A DNA stretch of 64,000 nt from Bradyrhizobium viridifuturi (lineage in GTDB: Bacteria; Pseudomonadota; Alphaproteobacteria; Rhizobiales; Xanthobacteraceae). Location: assembly GCF_001238275.1 (NCBI RefSeq), contig NZ_LGTB01000047.1:1-64000 (forward strand), given 5' to 3'. Positions within the stretch are counted from its first letter, which is position 1. Every line of letters begins with the position of its first letter. The position numbers were made by a program, and so were the translations under genes. This document shows, piece after piece, positions 33,629 through 43,082 of this stretch. Below the pieces are notes generated by a model. The model had not been told where the DNA came from. It worked only from the letters and a program-made list of their open reading frames with translations, and did not search any database.

Positions 33629-34752
33629 ATGCCCGGCATCCGCATCGTAAGCTTATTCGGGTTGGCCTGCGCCGCGCTGCTGGCGCTAGCGGCTTCCGCC
33701 ATGCCCGCGGCCGCGACCTCGCGGATCAAAGATCTCGCCAACATCGAGGGCGTGCGGCAGAACCAGCTGATCGGCTACGGCCTCGTGGTTGGCCTCAATG
33801 GCACCGGCGACACGCTCAACAACATCCCCTTCACCAAGCAATCGCTGCAGGCGATGCTCGAGCGCATGGGTGTCAACATCCGCGGCGCCACCATCCGTAC
33901 CGGCAACGTCGCCGCCGTGATGGTCACCGGCAACCTGCCGCCGTTCGGCACCCAGGGCACGCGCATGGACGTCACCGTCTCGGCGCTCGGCGACGCCAAG
34001 GACCTGCGCGGCGGCACCCTGCTCGTCACCCCCCTACTCGGCGCGACGGCAATGTTTACGCCGTGGCGCAGGGCACGCTGGCGATCTCCGGCTTCAACGC
34101 CGAGGGCGAGGCCGCCAAGGTCGTGCGCGGCGTGCCGACGGTCGGCCGCATCGCCAACGGCGCCATCATCGAGCGCGAGATCGAGTTCGCGCTCAACCGC
34201 CTGCCCAATGTGCGGCTCGCACTGCGCAACGCCGACTTCACCACCGCCAAGCGGATCGCCGCCGCGGTCAACGACTATCTCGGCGTCAAGACCGCCGAGC
34301 CGCTCGATCCCTCGACGGTGCAGCTCTCGATCCCGCCAGAGTTCAAGGGCAACGTGGTCGCCTTCCTGACCGAGATCGAACAGTTGCAGGTCGATCCCGA
34401 CCTCGCCGCGCGGATCGTGATCGACGAACGCTCCGGCATCATCGTGATGGGCCGCGACGTCCGCGTCGCCACCGTCGCAGTGGCGCAGGGCAATCTCACC
34501 GTCACGATCTCGGAAACCCCGCAGGTCAGCCAGCCCAATCCGCTGTCGCGCGGCCGCACCGTGGTGACGCCGCGCAGCAATGTGCAGGTCAGCGAGGACG
34601 GCAAGAAGTTCGCGGTGGTCAAGGACGGCGTCTCGCTGCAACAGCTCGTCGACGGCCTCAACGGCCTCGGCATCGGGCCGCGCGACCTCATCAGCATCCT
34701 GCAGGCGATCAAGGCCGCCGGCGCGATCGAAGCCGACATCGAGGTGATGTGA
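33629..34752 (+). CDS. flgI: P-ring protein FlgI (frame broken once)
   Basis: FlgI forms the periplasmic P ring. The first frame gives the signal peptide ('ALLALAASAMPAAATS') and 'RIKDLANIEGVRQNQLIGYGLVVGLNGTGD' through 'RGGTLLVTPLLGA'. The second continues 'NVYAVAQGTLAISGFNAEGEAAKVVRGVPTVGRIANGAIIE' to the C-terminal 'GPRDLISILQAIKAAGAIEADIEVM'. One base is missing at about 34044-34048, where GGCGC-GACGGC should read a Gly-Ala-Asp-Gly series. Adding it gives 374 residues, exactly family length. The stop overlaps the flgJ start. Sequencing error is the simplest reading. Confidence 0.93.
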
Positions 34753-35108
34753 TGGCGAGCCTGATCAACAGCACCACCGGCAGCATGCCGAACAAGGCGC
34801 TGATGCCGATGTTCAACGGCCGCCCCGATCCCGTGCTGCAGGACGCGATGAAGAAGGTCACGCCGCAGCAGATCACCAAGGCGAAGGCCACCGCGACCGA
34901 CTTCGAATCGATGTTCCTCAACACGATGTTCTCGCAGATGACGACCGGCCTGAAGGGCGAAGGCCCCTACGGCGACACGGTCGGCACCGGGCCGTGGCGC
35001 TCGATGCTGACCGACGAGTATTCGAAGAACTTCGCCAAGTCAGGCGGCGTCGGCATTTCCAACGAAGTGTTCCGCTCGCTGATCCTGCAGCAGGCGAACA
35101 AGAGCTAG
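34752..35108 (+). CDS. flgJ: Rod-binding protein, single-domain FlgJ (CheL type)
   Basis: A 118-residue protein corresponding only to the N-terminal rod-capping domain of FlgJ: 'KATATDFESMFLNTMFSQMTTGL', then 'GPWRSMLTDEYSKNFAKSGGVGISNEVFRSLI'. The C-terminal muramidase domain of enteric FlgJ is absent, as in Caulobacter CheL and other alphaproteobacteria, which use a separate lytic enzyme for rod penetration. The ATG overlaps the flgI stop (TGATG), so translation is coupled. Confidence 0.93.
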   Translation: MASLINSTTGSMPNKALMPMFNGRPDPVLQDAMKKVTPQQITKAKATATDFESMFLNTMFSQMTTGLKGEGPYGDTVGTGPWRSMLTDEYSKNFAKSGGVGISNEVFRSLILQQANKS

Positions 35109-35132
35109 TTCTGTTTTCTAAGGAGCAGCGCG

Positions 35133-35633
35133 ATGAACCAGCGTCCACAGCAGCCGCGGCCAGCCTCCGCCCCCGCCGCGCGAAGTGCGACGTCGACGCC
35201 TCCCGACGTCGCGCGTCTTGCCAACGAGCTGACCGAGGTGATGAGCGCGCTGCTCGTCGTCGTCGAGCAGGAGACCGAGTTCGTCCGTGCCGGCAAGATC
35301 CGCGAGGGCATGCGGCTCGAGGCGCAGAAGTCGGAGCTGTCGCGGCGCTACATGCTCGCGGTCGAGCATCTGAAATCGATGCAGAAGATGCTGTCGCAGA
35401 CCGACCCCGAACTGCTCGCAACGCTGCGGCGTCATCACGAGACGTTCCGCGCGATGCTGCAGGTCAACCTGACGGTGCTTGCGACCGCGCACGCCGTCTC
35501 CGAAGGCATCGTGCGCGGCGTCAATGCCGAGGTGCAGCGCCGCAATATCCCGAACACCTACACCGCGAACGGACAGCGCGCCGCGCCGGGTCCGCGCAAC
35601 ATGACGCCGATCGCCGTCAGCCGCACGCTCTGA
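35133..35633 (+). CDS. flbY: FlbY/FlgN-like flagellar protein
   Basis: A 166-residue mostly helical protein. After a Pro/Ala-rich start, helices run through 'DVARLANELTEVMSALLVVVEQETEFVRAGKIREGMRLEAQKSELSRRYM' and 'LRRHHETFRAMLQVNLTVLATAHAVSEGIVRGV'. The tail reads 'NTYTANGQ' and 'PIAVSRTL'. The spacing of 'LxxxLxxExxLVRxG' followed by 'LxxxKxxLxxxY' matches the FlgN-type chaperone pattern, and the position behind flgI-cheL is that of Caulobacter flbY. A chaperone role for hook-filament junction proteins is inferred. Confidence 0.85.
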   Translation: MNQRPQQPRPASAPAARSATSTPPDVARLANELTEVMSALLVVVEQETEFVRAGKIREGMRLEAQKSELSRRYMLAVEHLKSMQKMLSQTDPELLATLRRHHETFRAMLQVNLTVLATAHAVSEGIVRGVNAEVQRRNIPNTYTANGQRAAPGPRNMTPIAVSRTL

Positions 35634-35794
35634 CGCGCACGGCCAACAATTTAATTCAATTCGACGCGGCCCTGGCAGCACGCCGTTCAGCGTGTTCCCT
35701 AACACCCTATTGAGAGGTTCCCCGTAGAGTTGCGGATCGTGAGGGGTTGGGATTTGACTCAAGCAAACTAGTGCCTGTGCACTACGAGGCTGTC

Positions 35795-36181
35795 ATGAGT
35801 ACAGATTTCAACATCAAGCCGGTGGGGGCACCGGTCGCAGCGCCGATCATCACTCCCGTGAGCGATACGGCGCAGAAGGCGGTGAAGACCGAATTGCCGA
35901 CGAGCCAGAGCGTCACCGCTCCGGAGCCGAGCGTGCGCGTCACGATCGACCCGAACGCCGTCAACGCGTCAATTTCAAACCAGGCCCCAGCGGTGACCGA
36001 CCAGGTCATCATCGATCGCGACGCACGCGCCGTGGTCTACCAGGTGGTCGACAATCGCACCAACCTGGTGGTGAGGCAATTTCCGGAAGAAGCCGTCTTG
36101 CGCCGCCGCGCCTATTTCCACGCGCTCGATCTCAGCAAGGACGCGCCGACGCGGGCGCGCGCCACCGACCGCCACGCATAG
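35795..36181 (+). CDS. flaG: FlaG-family flagellar protein
   Basis: A 128-residue protein with a disordered Pro/Ala/Thr-rich N-terminal 70 residues. The FlaG-like core is 'DQVIIDRDARAVVYQVVDNRTNLVVRQFPEEAVLRRRAYFHAL', matching the 'xIVVxVVDxxTGEVIRQIPPEExL' pattern. FlaG proteins affect filament length. The ATG at 35795 is preferred over a GTG/TTG start at 35747. It converges on the small unknown gene at 36200. Confidence 0.8.
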   Translation: MSTDFNIKPVGAPVAAPIITPVSDTAQKAVKTELPTSQSVTAPEPSVRVTIDPNAVNASISNQAPAVTDQVIIDRDARAVVYQVVDNRTNLVVRQFPEEAVLRRRAYFHALDLSKDAPTRARATDRHA

Positions 36182-36199
36182 ACGCAGGCGAGCGGTGCC

Positions 36200-36562
36200 T
36201 CACTTCTGTGTAGCGTAGGCCTTGTCGAGATAGGTCGATCCGGTGGCCGGATCGGTGACGACATTGGCGATCAGCGCCATCCCCTGCTGCACCAGCGAGA
36301 ACTTGGTATCGCCGATCCGGAACGCGCCGTCCTTGATCAGGACGTCCTGATACTTGTTGGTGCCGTCGCTCTGATAGTGGACCTTGGCGCGGAAGCCCTC
36401 GACGTTCGACACCGAGATGTTGAACGACTTGTTGTTGGCGTACTTGCCGCTCCAGCTGCCCTGATAGAGCTTCGGATCGACCGCCACATAGGGCGTGTTC
36501 GACGGAACGGTCAGCCCGACGGTCTTGTAGTTGGCGGACAGGATGCTCAACACATCGGCCAT
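36200..36562 (-). CDS. Small protein of unknown function in the flaF operon
   Basis: A 120-residue soluble protein, strand-rich, with no signal peptide: 'MADVLSILSANYKTVGLTVPSNTPYVAVDPKLYQGSWSGKYANNKSFNISVSNVEG', then 'KVHYQSDGTNKYQDVLIKDGAFRIGDTKFSLVQQ'. No named family is recognised. It starts 30 bp after the flaF stop on the same strand, between flaF and flaG, so cotranscription with flaF is likely. The N-terminal helix followed by a strand-rich part could suit an exported filament-associated protein, but this is inference. Confidence 0.75.
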   Translation of the reverse strand: MADVLSILSANYKTVGLTVPSNTPYVAVDPKLYQGSWSGKYANNKSFNISVSNVEGFRAKVHYQSDGTNKYQDVLIKDGAFRIGDTKFSLVQQGMALIANVVTDPATGSTYLDKAYATQK

Positions 36563-36592
36563 AGTCGAGAGCTCCGCTGCGGACGGTGTCGA

Positions 36593-36958
36593 TCAGCCGC
36601 GGCCCGCGAGGCCGGCGGCGATGTTGCAGTTGATGTCGATCAGCGACTTCAGCTTCGCCGGGTCCGGATTCATCTGGATGTCGATGGTCTGCTTCATCAC
36701 GAACACGCTGATGTTGGCGATGTTCTGACGCACCTCGAGCGGCTGCGGATTATCGTTGCCTTCCGCCGCGCTGAGGAAGATCGACCACAACCGGCGATTG
36801 AACAGCAAAGCGTGATCGAGCGCCTTGTCGAGGCCGTTCCAGTTCGCCTGGACTTCCTGCAGCTGCCGCGCGGCCTTCAGGAGCGCCTGCGCTTCGATTT
36901 CACGGGGGGACGCCGTCGTCGTTGAGGTACGAGCGTAGGCCTGGGCTGCATTCGACAT
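36593..36958 (-). CDS. flaF: Flagellar biosynthesis regulator FlaF
   Basis: A 121-residue protein with the FlaF pattern: 'AAQAYARTSTTTASPREIEAQALLKAARQLQEVQ', then 'LDKALDHALLFNRRLWSIFLSAAEGNDNPQPLEVRQNIANISVFVMKQTIDI'. In Caulobacter, FlaF is needed for flagellin synthesis and acts opposite to FlbT, partly as a secretion chaperone for flagellin. It lies downstream of the flagellin gene on the same strand, beyond a terminator-like hairpin, as in related genomes. Confidence 0.96.
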   Translation of the reverse strand: MSNAAQAYARTSTTTASPREIEAQALLKAARQLQEVQANWNGLDKALDHALLFNRRLWSIFLSAAEGNDNPQPLEVRQNIANISVFVMKQTIDIQMNPDPAKLKSLIDINCNIAAGLAGRG

Positions 36959-37118
36959 TAATGACCTCGATGGGATGCGGATTTCTCGAGCCGCGGAGAC
37001 GCAATTCTAGCGCCCGATATTTATGCATCCGGCGCCTTTAAATATGGTTAGCAGGCGTTACGAAATGCGCCGTTCTTACGGCATGGACAGATACCGTAAT
37101 ATCCCGGAGACAAACGAG

Positions 37119-37144
37119 AAACGGCGGGGTTGCCCCCGCCGTTC
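37119..37144 (-). terminator. Terminator-like hairpin after the flagellin gene
   Basis: AACGGCGGGG-TTGC-CCCCGCCGTT is a perfect ten-pair stem located 20 bases after the flagellin stop. On the minus strand it is followed by TTCTCGTTTG, a weak T-tract. It would cap the abundant flagellin mRNA while allowing some read-through to flaF. Confidence 0.75.
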
Positions 37145-37165
37145 CTGAACCAGGTTTTGGTGCGC

Positions 37166-38335
37166 TCAGCGCAGCAGCTGCAGCACGCTCTGCTGGCTCT
37201 GGTTGGCGAGCGCGAGCGCCGAGACGGCGATCGACTGGCGGGTCGACAGCGCCTGGCTGTTGGCCGCTTCCTCGTTGGTGTCGGCCAGCGTCAGGTTGGA
37301 CGAACCGGTCTGCAGCACGTTGATCAGGTTTTTCGAGAAGTCCTGACGGATCTGCACGATCGAGAGGTTCGAACCCAGCGTCGAGGCTTCGCTGCGCAAC
37401 GCGGAGCTCGCCGTGCCCAGCGACGAGATGACGCTGTTCGCCGAGTTGTTGTCGAGGAAGTCGGTGCCCGCCGTCAGCGACTTCAGGCCGAGGCCGGTGG
37501 CGTTGAAGGTGACGCCGGTGATGCTGAGCGTGGACTTGCCGGTCTCGTTGAAGGTCAGCTTCAGGCTGTCGCCGTTCAACAGGTTGATGCCGTTGAACGA
37601 GGCATCCTGCGCCGTCGTCGTGATCTGCGAGATGGTGTTGTTGTACTGCTGCACCAGGGCCGCGCGCGCCGACTGCGAGGCGGAGTCGGCAACCGGAGCC
37701 GTGCCGGCCGCGCTGAACGTCGCGGTGCCGCCGCCGGTGTTGGTGAAGGTCACCGCACCGATCGTCGCGGACGCCGCGTCATTGGTCGTGGTGATGACGA
37801 GCTTATTGGAGCTGTCGAGGCTCGCCGTCAGGTTGCTGGCCGACAGCGCCGTGTTCAACTGCGCCAGCGACGAGTTGGCTCCGAAGGTGAAGGTGAAGGC
37901 GGGCTGACCGGCCGAGGCCGCGATCGCCAGCACGTCGCCGCTCTTGATCGTGGTGCCGTCGACCAGGTTGGCCGCCGTACCGCCGAGCGCTGCGGTCGAG
38001 GTGACCTGCGAGCGGGTGGTGTAGCCCGTCGGGCTCTGCAGCACCTGGTTGGCAATCGACTTCGCGGTATCGACCAGCTTCTGCAGCGAGGTGATGCCGG
38101 TGTTGGCAGCCTGCAGCACCTGCACACCGTTGCCGATGCCGTCGAGCAGGTTGTTGATGTCGCTGGCGCGGTTGTCGAGCGACTGGGCGGTGAAGAAGTT
38201 GGTCGGGTTGTCGAGCGCCGTGTTGACCTTCTTGCCGGTGGCAAGGCGGTTCTGCGTGGTGGAGAGCAGATCGGCGGTGGACTGGAGGGAGAGGAGGTTC
38301 TGGCGAACGGAGGACGAGAGAATGATATCGGACAT
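37166..38335 (-). CDS. fliC: Flagellin
   Basis: The filament subunit, 389 residues. The conserved D0/D1 N-terminus is 'ILSSSVRQNLLSLQSTADLLSTTQNRLATGKKVNTALDNPTNFFTAQSL', and the C-terminal helix is 'QIRQDFSKNLINVLQTGSSNLTLADTNEEAANSQALSTRQSIAVSALALANQSQQSVLQLLR'-like (37166 end). The central variable region contains a flagellin-IN-like motif ('IKSGDVLAIAASAGQPAFTF'). The start at 38335 is favoured because AAAGG lies at optimal distance, although an in-frame ATG at 38341 precedes it. Only one flagellin gene is present in this window. The 38342-38640 interval upstream has no sigma-54 match I could find. Confidence 0.96.
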   Translation of the reverse strand: MSDIILSSSVRQNLLSLQSTADLLSTTQNRLATGKKVNTALDNPTNFFTAQSLDNRASDINNLLDGIGNGVQVLQAANTGITSLQKLVDTAKSIANQVLQSPTGYTTRSQVTSTAALGGTAANLVDGTTIKSGDVLAIAASAGQPAFTFTFGANSSLAQLNTALSASNLTASLDSSNKLVITTTNDAASATIGAVTFTNTGGGTATFSAAGTAPVADSASQSARAALVQQYNNTISQITTTAQDASFNGINLLNGDSLKLTFNETGKSTLSITGVTFNATGLGLKSLTAGTDFLDNNSANSVISSLGTASSALRSEASTLGSNLSIVQIRQDFSKNLINVLQTGSSNLTLADTNEEAANSQALSTRQSIAVSALALANQSQQSVLQLLR

Positions 38336-38705
38336 TTTCATACCTTTCTGGTGTGAAACTGAGGAAAGAACCGCGCCAATCCTTTCTGATCGGGCGGATG
38401 GCCGATCCTGCGGGTCGAGCCGCCAAGGAAAAAGAAATCTCCAGCGCGGCATTTCAATCAAATGCCGAAGAATAAAATTGTCGCTATTGGGCGAAGTTCG
38501 CCGTGAAAACTACTGAGACGATTGCCGATTCCGGCTGAACCACGACGCCTGCGCCGGCCCGTCATTCACCAAGCGTTAACCATCATGGGAAAGGATCGCT
38601 GACGCATCGGCCCCGAGCCGCGACGGTGGCTGCTAAGCAGTGCCGAGCACAACTGCGTTCCGCAAGCGACGACATCGCGCGACTGCCCGGCAAAGGAGAA
38701 CGGTC

Positions 38706-39137
38706 ATGGCCCTGAAGGTCGAACTCAAACCGAACGAGCGCATCATCGTCGGCAATTGCGTGATCACCAACACCGATCAGCGCGCCCGCCTCCTGATCGA
38801 CGGCGACCGCATCCCGATCCTGCGCGAGAAGGATATCCTGACGCCGGAGACCGCGGACACGCCGGCGAAGCTGATCTATCTCGCCGTCCAGCTGATGTAT
38901 CTGTCGCCGGACCCGATGGCGCACCACCCGACCTATTTCAGCCTGGTGCGCGACATCATCACCGCGATGCCGAGCGCCTGGCCGTTCATCGAAAGCGTCA
39001 ACAACTTCATCCTCAACGGCGACCTCTATCACGCGTTGAAGGAATCCAAGAAGCTGATCGCGCACGAAGAGAAGCTGCTGGAGAGCGTGCGCGGTCCGCA
39101 AAAGCCCAATCAGGACGATACCCGCAAGAGCGCGTAG
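38706..39137 (+). CDS. flbT: Flagellin mRNA regulator FlbT
   Basis: A 143-residue protein of the FlbT family: 'MALKVELKPNERIIVGNCVITNTDQRARLLIDGDRIPILREKDIL' then 'PAKLIYLAVQLMYLSPDP' and 'VNNFILNGDLYHALKESKKLIAHEEKLL'. In Caulobacter, FlbT binds the flagellin 5' leader and destabilises the mRNA until the hook is complete. The ribosome site AAAGGAGAA precedes the ATG. It diverges from the flagellin gene and ends at a terminator shared with flgL. Confidence 0.97.
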   Translation: MALKVELKPNERIIVGNCVITNTDQRARLLIDGDRIPILREKDILTPETADTPAKLIYLAVQLMYLSPDPMAHHPTYFSLVRDIITAMPSAWPFIESVNNFILNGDLYHALKESKKLIAHEEKLLESVRGPQKPNQDDTRKSA

Positions 39138-39218
39138 AGCTTCGCGTCTTGACGTGTCGTCTTTACGCGAACCGGCGTCCACTTCGCCTGAAAACGCTCT
39201 GGCCTCTTGCCTGAACGA

Positions 39219-39245
39219 AAAAGGCCTCCGCGAGGAGGCCTTTTT
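39219..39245. terminator. Bidirectional terminator between flbT and flgL
   Basis: AAAAGGCCTCC-GCGA-GGAGGCCTTTT forms a strong perfect stem with T-runs on both strands (AAAAA before, TTTTT after). It can therefore end flbT on the plus strand and the flgE-flgK-flgL operon on the minus strand. Confidence 0.93.
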
Positions 39246-39271
39246 GCTGGCTGGAGATGGGCGGCGGGCAA

Positions 39272-41151
39272 TCAGCTGATCGGCAGATATTTCAACAGCG
39301 TGGTCTGATACAGCATCGACGTGGTCTGGTACGACGCCTGCAGGCTGGTCTGCAACGCCAGGATCTTGGTCGCGACCTCGTCCTGATTGACGCCCTCGAC
39401 CGAGTCCAGCATCGTTTCCGCCATGCTCTTGACCTGGGTCTGGCGATCGGTGGCCGCCTTGGTTGCCGTCTGCGCGCCGGCGAACTCGGCCTGCACGTCC
39501 TGGATCTGCTGCTGGCCGTTCTGCGGCGCGAGGTTGCCGCTGACGCGCTGCGCCAGCGCCGTCACCTGCGCGCTTGCATTCGGATTGCTGGCGTTGGTGG
39601 TGACCGCCGCATAGACCGCGACATTCTGCAACAGATAGCGGAACGCCTGCTCGTTGGCGCGCGCGCCATACTGCACGGTGATCGACTGATCGACCTGCGC
39701 GACGGCGGTGCCGCGCGCCGAGCCCGGGCCGCTTTCGCCGGTGTACCAGTACACGGTGTTGGCGGGAGTGCCCGTGACCAGGCTGGTCGCCGTGTCGAAC
39801 GGCGGTCCCCCGACCCTGAGCGGCGCAGGCGCCGCGGTCGTGTTGTTGGCGATGCCGAGCGCGCCGAGTGCCGCCGTGTTGGAGCTCGAGATCGAGAGGC
39901 TTTGTCCATCGGCGCCATGCAGGGTGATCACACCATTGCTGATGGTCGACGGGTTCTTGGTGCCGCTGATCTGGTCGATCTTGGCCATCAGCGTCTGCAC
40001 GCTGTCGGTGATGTTGACCTGATTGCCGGTCGCGCCCGAGGCGACGAAGGTGATCAGGGTCCCGTTCACCGTGATGGTGTCGCCGGCCGCAAAGCTCGTG
40101 GATAGCGAGTCGGTACCCGCCGCCCCCGAAAGCGCCGTGGCACCCGTGATCGGCGCCGGCGGCGTGTTCTGGTTGTTGACGGCGGCGCCCGAGACCGTCG
40201 CGACCGGATTGAAGAAGTTGTTCGACGCCGCGACCGCGGAGGCAGCGACGAGCGACGTGTCGCTCAAGGTCTTGATCGACGAGGTCAGCGTCGACTGCAG
40301 GTTCGCCGTCGTCGCCGTGGTGTCGGCGCCGATCAGGAAAGATCCGGCCGGCGGCGGATTCGTCGTCGTCGCCGTGAGCTCGATCGAATCGGTGGTGCCG
40401 TCGGGCAGCGTGAAGTTGAACTTGATCTTGTCGCCGTCCTTCGGATTGACGGCGCCGAGATCGACCGAGGTGGACTTCGGCGTGCCGGCCGGCTGCGTCA
40501 CGGTGGCGCCGGTCAACGACGATTGTACCGACAGCAGCTTCAGGCCGAACGGCGAGCCGTCCTCGGCGACACTGGTCACCGTGGTGGTCGCCGGCGGCGA
40601 CGAGACGCTCAGGCGTCCCATCAGGTTGGCGCCCTGATCGGCCTGCTTGCGCTCGTTGATGAGCTGGGTCAGGCCGGCCTGGGTTGCGGTGCCCTTCAAC
40701 ATCGTGTCGGCGGACACCGTCGCCGGCGTATCCATGGCACGGCCGGAGAACAAGTAACGATCGCCCGACTGGGTGTTGAGCATCGCGACCGCGTTGGCGA
40801 AGGCGGCCTGCGCCGTGATCTGGCCCGAGGTCTGGCCGCTGTCGTTGAGCGTCAACGTCGCGGTCGTCGAGGCGTTCTTCACCTGGGTGCGACGTCGGAC
40901 AGCCCCTGCAGGGTCAGATTGGCGACACCGAGCCGCGTGTTGAGGTTGGTCGCCGTATCGGAGAACGCGTTGATGCTGCTGATCTGCGCACGCAGGCTGA
41001 GCGCAAAGCCGCGATCGAGCCCCTGCCCCGCATAGGTCGTCGACACCTTGCCGGTCGCAAGCTGCGTCGTCAGGTCGTTGAGCTGACTGCGCAGGTTGAG
41101 GATCGTGGTGCCGATATAGGAAGTTCTGCCGCTTACGCCGTCGATCGACAT
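39272..41151 (-). CDS. flgL: Hook-filament junction protein FlgL (frame broken once)
   Basis: About 626 residues when repaired. The N-terminal frame (40879-41151) has 'RTSYIGTTILNLRSQLNDLTTQLATGKVSTTYAGQGLDR' to 'LQGLSDVA'. The rest follows in another frame from 'KNASTTATLTLNDSG' to the C-terminal 'QDEVATKILALQTSLQASYQTTSMLYQTTLLKYLPIS'. One base is missing at about 40885-40892 (GTCGC-ACCCAG). The protein is twice the enteric length because of a large insert, part of which is shared with FlgE. It starts 7 bp after flgK in the same operon. Confidence 0.92.
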
Positions 41152-41158
41152 GTTACCC

Positions 41159-43036
41159 TCACGTGAGCTGCAGCAGCGCGTCGTACATCTGCTTGATCGA
41201 CGACATCACGCGCGCATTGGCCGAATAGGCGTTCTGGAGCGAGAGCAGATGCGCCATCTCCTCGTCCATGTTGACGCCGGAGGTCGAGTCCATCTTGGTT
41301 TGCAGCGTATTCAGGACGACGTCCTGACCGTCGGCCAATTGCTTGGCCGCGGTCGCCGACTCGCCCTGCTGGCTGATGAACTGCTTGGCAAAGTTCAGCA
41401 GCGTGCCGGTGAACGGCGCGCCCGTGGTGCCAAGGCCGGTCTGCGGCGAATAGCTGTACGACGCGTTCGACAGCTGGTTCAGAATGAGGTTGGCGCGCGT
41501 GGTGTCGCCGGCCGGCGTCTGCGGGTTAGTCGCGTACACGACCATGCGCGAGGGATCGCCGACCAGGGCGGTGTTGACGCTGATGCGTGCGGCAAGGCCG
41601 GTCGACTGCGAGCCGTTCGCGGTGATCGCGCCGGTGTAGAGCCCGCCATTGTCGGTGAACAGCGGAAGCTGGGGATCGCCCGAGGTCAGCGACGAGACGG
41701 TTGTCGTGACCGAGGCCGCGGTCACGTCGGCTTTGTTGGCGGCGCCGTCGTCGAGCACCCGCAGCGTCGACCCGGACGGATTGGAGAACTGCAATCCCGT
41801 TCCGCCGAGCGCGCCGTTGAGCTGCGACAGCACCGAACTCATGCCGCCGGAGAAATCCACCCCCAGCACCTCGTCGTTCGGATCGACGGTCGCGGTATTG
41901 CTCAGCGGCAGCACGCTCGGGTCGTCGACGCGGACGATCGACAGATTGTGCGTGAGGCCGGTGGTGTTGTCCTTGTAGGAGACGTGGATGGTGTTGCCGC
42001 TCTGCAGCCCCGAGAGATCGAGGTCAAAGCCGGACTGTGCCCCCGCGGTCGCCGCGGTGCCCGCCGTGGTCTTGTCCGACGCTGCGCTCGACATCGCGGC
42101 GGCGAACTGGTCGATCTGCGTCTGGGCCTGCACCAGCGTCTTGTCGCGCAGCTCGAGATAGGCGGCGATCTTGCCGGACCGGATCGAGTTGGTCGACACC
42201 ATGTCGTAGGTGCCGCCATGCGGGAACGTGATGGTGATGGTGCCGACCGTGCTCTTGGTCGGGTCGGAATTGTACTGCGTATTGGGCGTCATCGTGCCCT
42301 GGGCGTTGAAGCTGAGTGTCGCCGCTTCGGTGCCCACCAGCTGCACGCCGGAATTGGTAAACACCGTCACCTGGTTCTGGCTGTTGGTGACAGTGCGGAT
42401 GTCCATCAGCTGCGAGAGTTGCGTGACGTAGCGGTCGCGCTGGTCGAGCAATGCCGCGGTCGACGCATCGGTCGTGCCGGCATTGGCCGCGAGCTGGACA
42501 TTGAGGCGCGCGATCTGCTGCATCGCATTGTTGGCGGTGTTGACCGAGTCGCTGATGCCGGCCTCGGCATTGGCGCGCAGCGTCTGGATCCCCTGCGAGG
42601 TCGCATTGAGCTGCTGCGCCATGGATTGCGCGGCATTGACCACGCCGATGCGGGCCGACTGCGAGTCCGGGCTGGTCGACAGCCCCTGCAGCGCGGTCAG
42701 GAACTTGTTGTAGGCGTCCTCGATCGTGCCGGTGGAGTCGGGATTGCCGTAGACGCCCTGCAGATTGGCCAGGAATTCGGAGCGGACGTCGGCGTAGGCG
42801 GCACCCGACGTCTCGGTGCGAAGCTGGGTCTGCAGGAATTCGTCGAGCTGGCGGTTGACGCCGGTGATCAGGACGCTCGAGCCGAACTGGCCGGTGGTGC
42901 CGGTATCCTGGTTCAGCGTCTTCCTGACGTAGCCGGGCGTTTCGGCGTTGGCGACGTTCGACGACACGAGCGAGAGCGAGGCCTGCGTGGCACGCAGGCC
43001 CGACATCGCGGTGGAAAGGGCTTGGCTCAAACCCAT
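41159..43036 (-). CDS. flgK: Hook-filament junction protein FlgK (HAP1)
   Basis: A 625-residue junction protein. N-terminus: 'LSQALSTAMSGLRATQASLSLVSSNVANAETPGYVRKT'. A conserved D1 segment is 'ALQGLSTSPDSQSARIGVVNAAQSMAQQLNATSQGIQTLR'. C-terminus: 'SGVNMDEEMAHLLSLQNAYSANARVMSSIKQMYDALLQL'. All are FlgK hallmarks. It lies 46 bp downstream of flgE and is probably transcribed from the flgE sigma-54 promoter. Confidence 0.97.
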   Translation of the reverse strand: MGLSQALSTAMSGLRATQASLSLVSSNVANAETPGYVRKTLNQDTGTTGQFGSSVLITGVNRQLDEFLQTQLRTETSGAAYADVRSEFLANLQGVYGNPDSTGTIEDAYNKFLTALQGLSTSPDSQSARIGVVNAAQSMAQQLNATSQGIQTLRANAEAGISDSVNTANNAMQQIARLNVQLAANAGTTDASTAALLDQRDRYVTQLSQLMDIRTVTNSQNQVTVFTNSGVQLVGTEAATLSFNAQGTMTPNTQYNSDPTKSTVGTITITFPHGGTYDMVSTNSIRSGKIAAYLELRDKTLVQAQTQIDQFAAAMSSAASDKTTAGTAATAGAQSGFDLDLSGLQSGNTIHVSYKDNTTGLTHNLSIVRVDDPSVLPLSNTATVDPNDEVLGVDFSGGMSSVLSQLNGALGGTGLQFSNPSGSTLRVLDDGAANKADVTAASVTTTVSSLTSGDPQLPLFTDNGGLYTGAITANGSQSTGLAARISVNTALVGDPSRMVVYATNPQTPAGDTTRANLILNQLSNASYSYSPQTGLGTTGAPFTGTLLNFAKQFISQQGESATAAKQLADGQDVVLNTLQTKMDSTSGVNMDEEMAHLLSLQNAYSANARVMSSIKQMYDALLQLT

Positions 43037-43082
43037 GTTGTGTACTCGCCTTTACTGCTTCACACGTGCATCATCGATGCGA

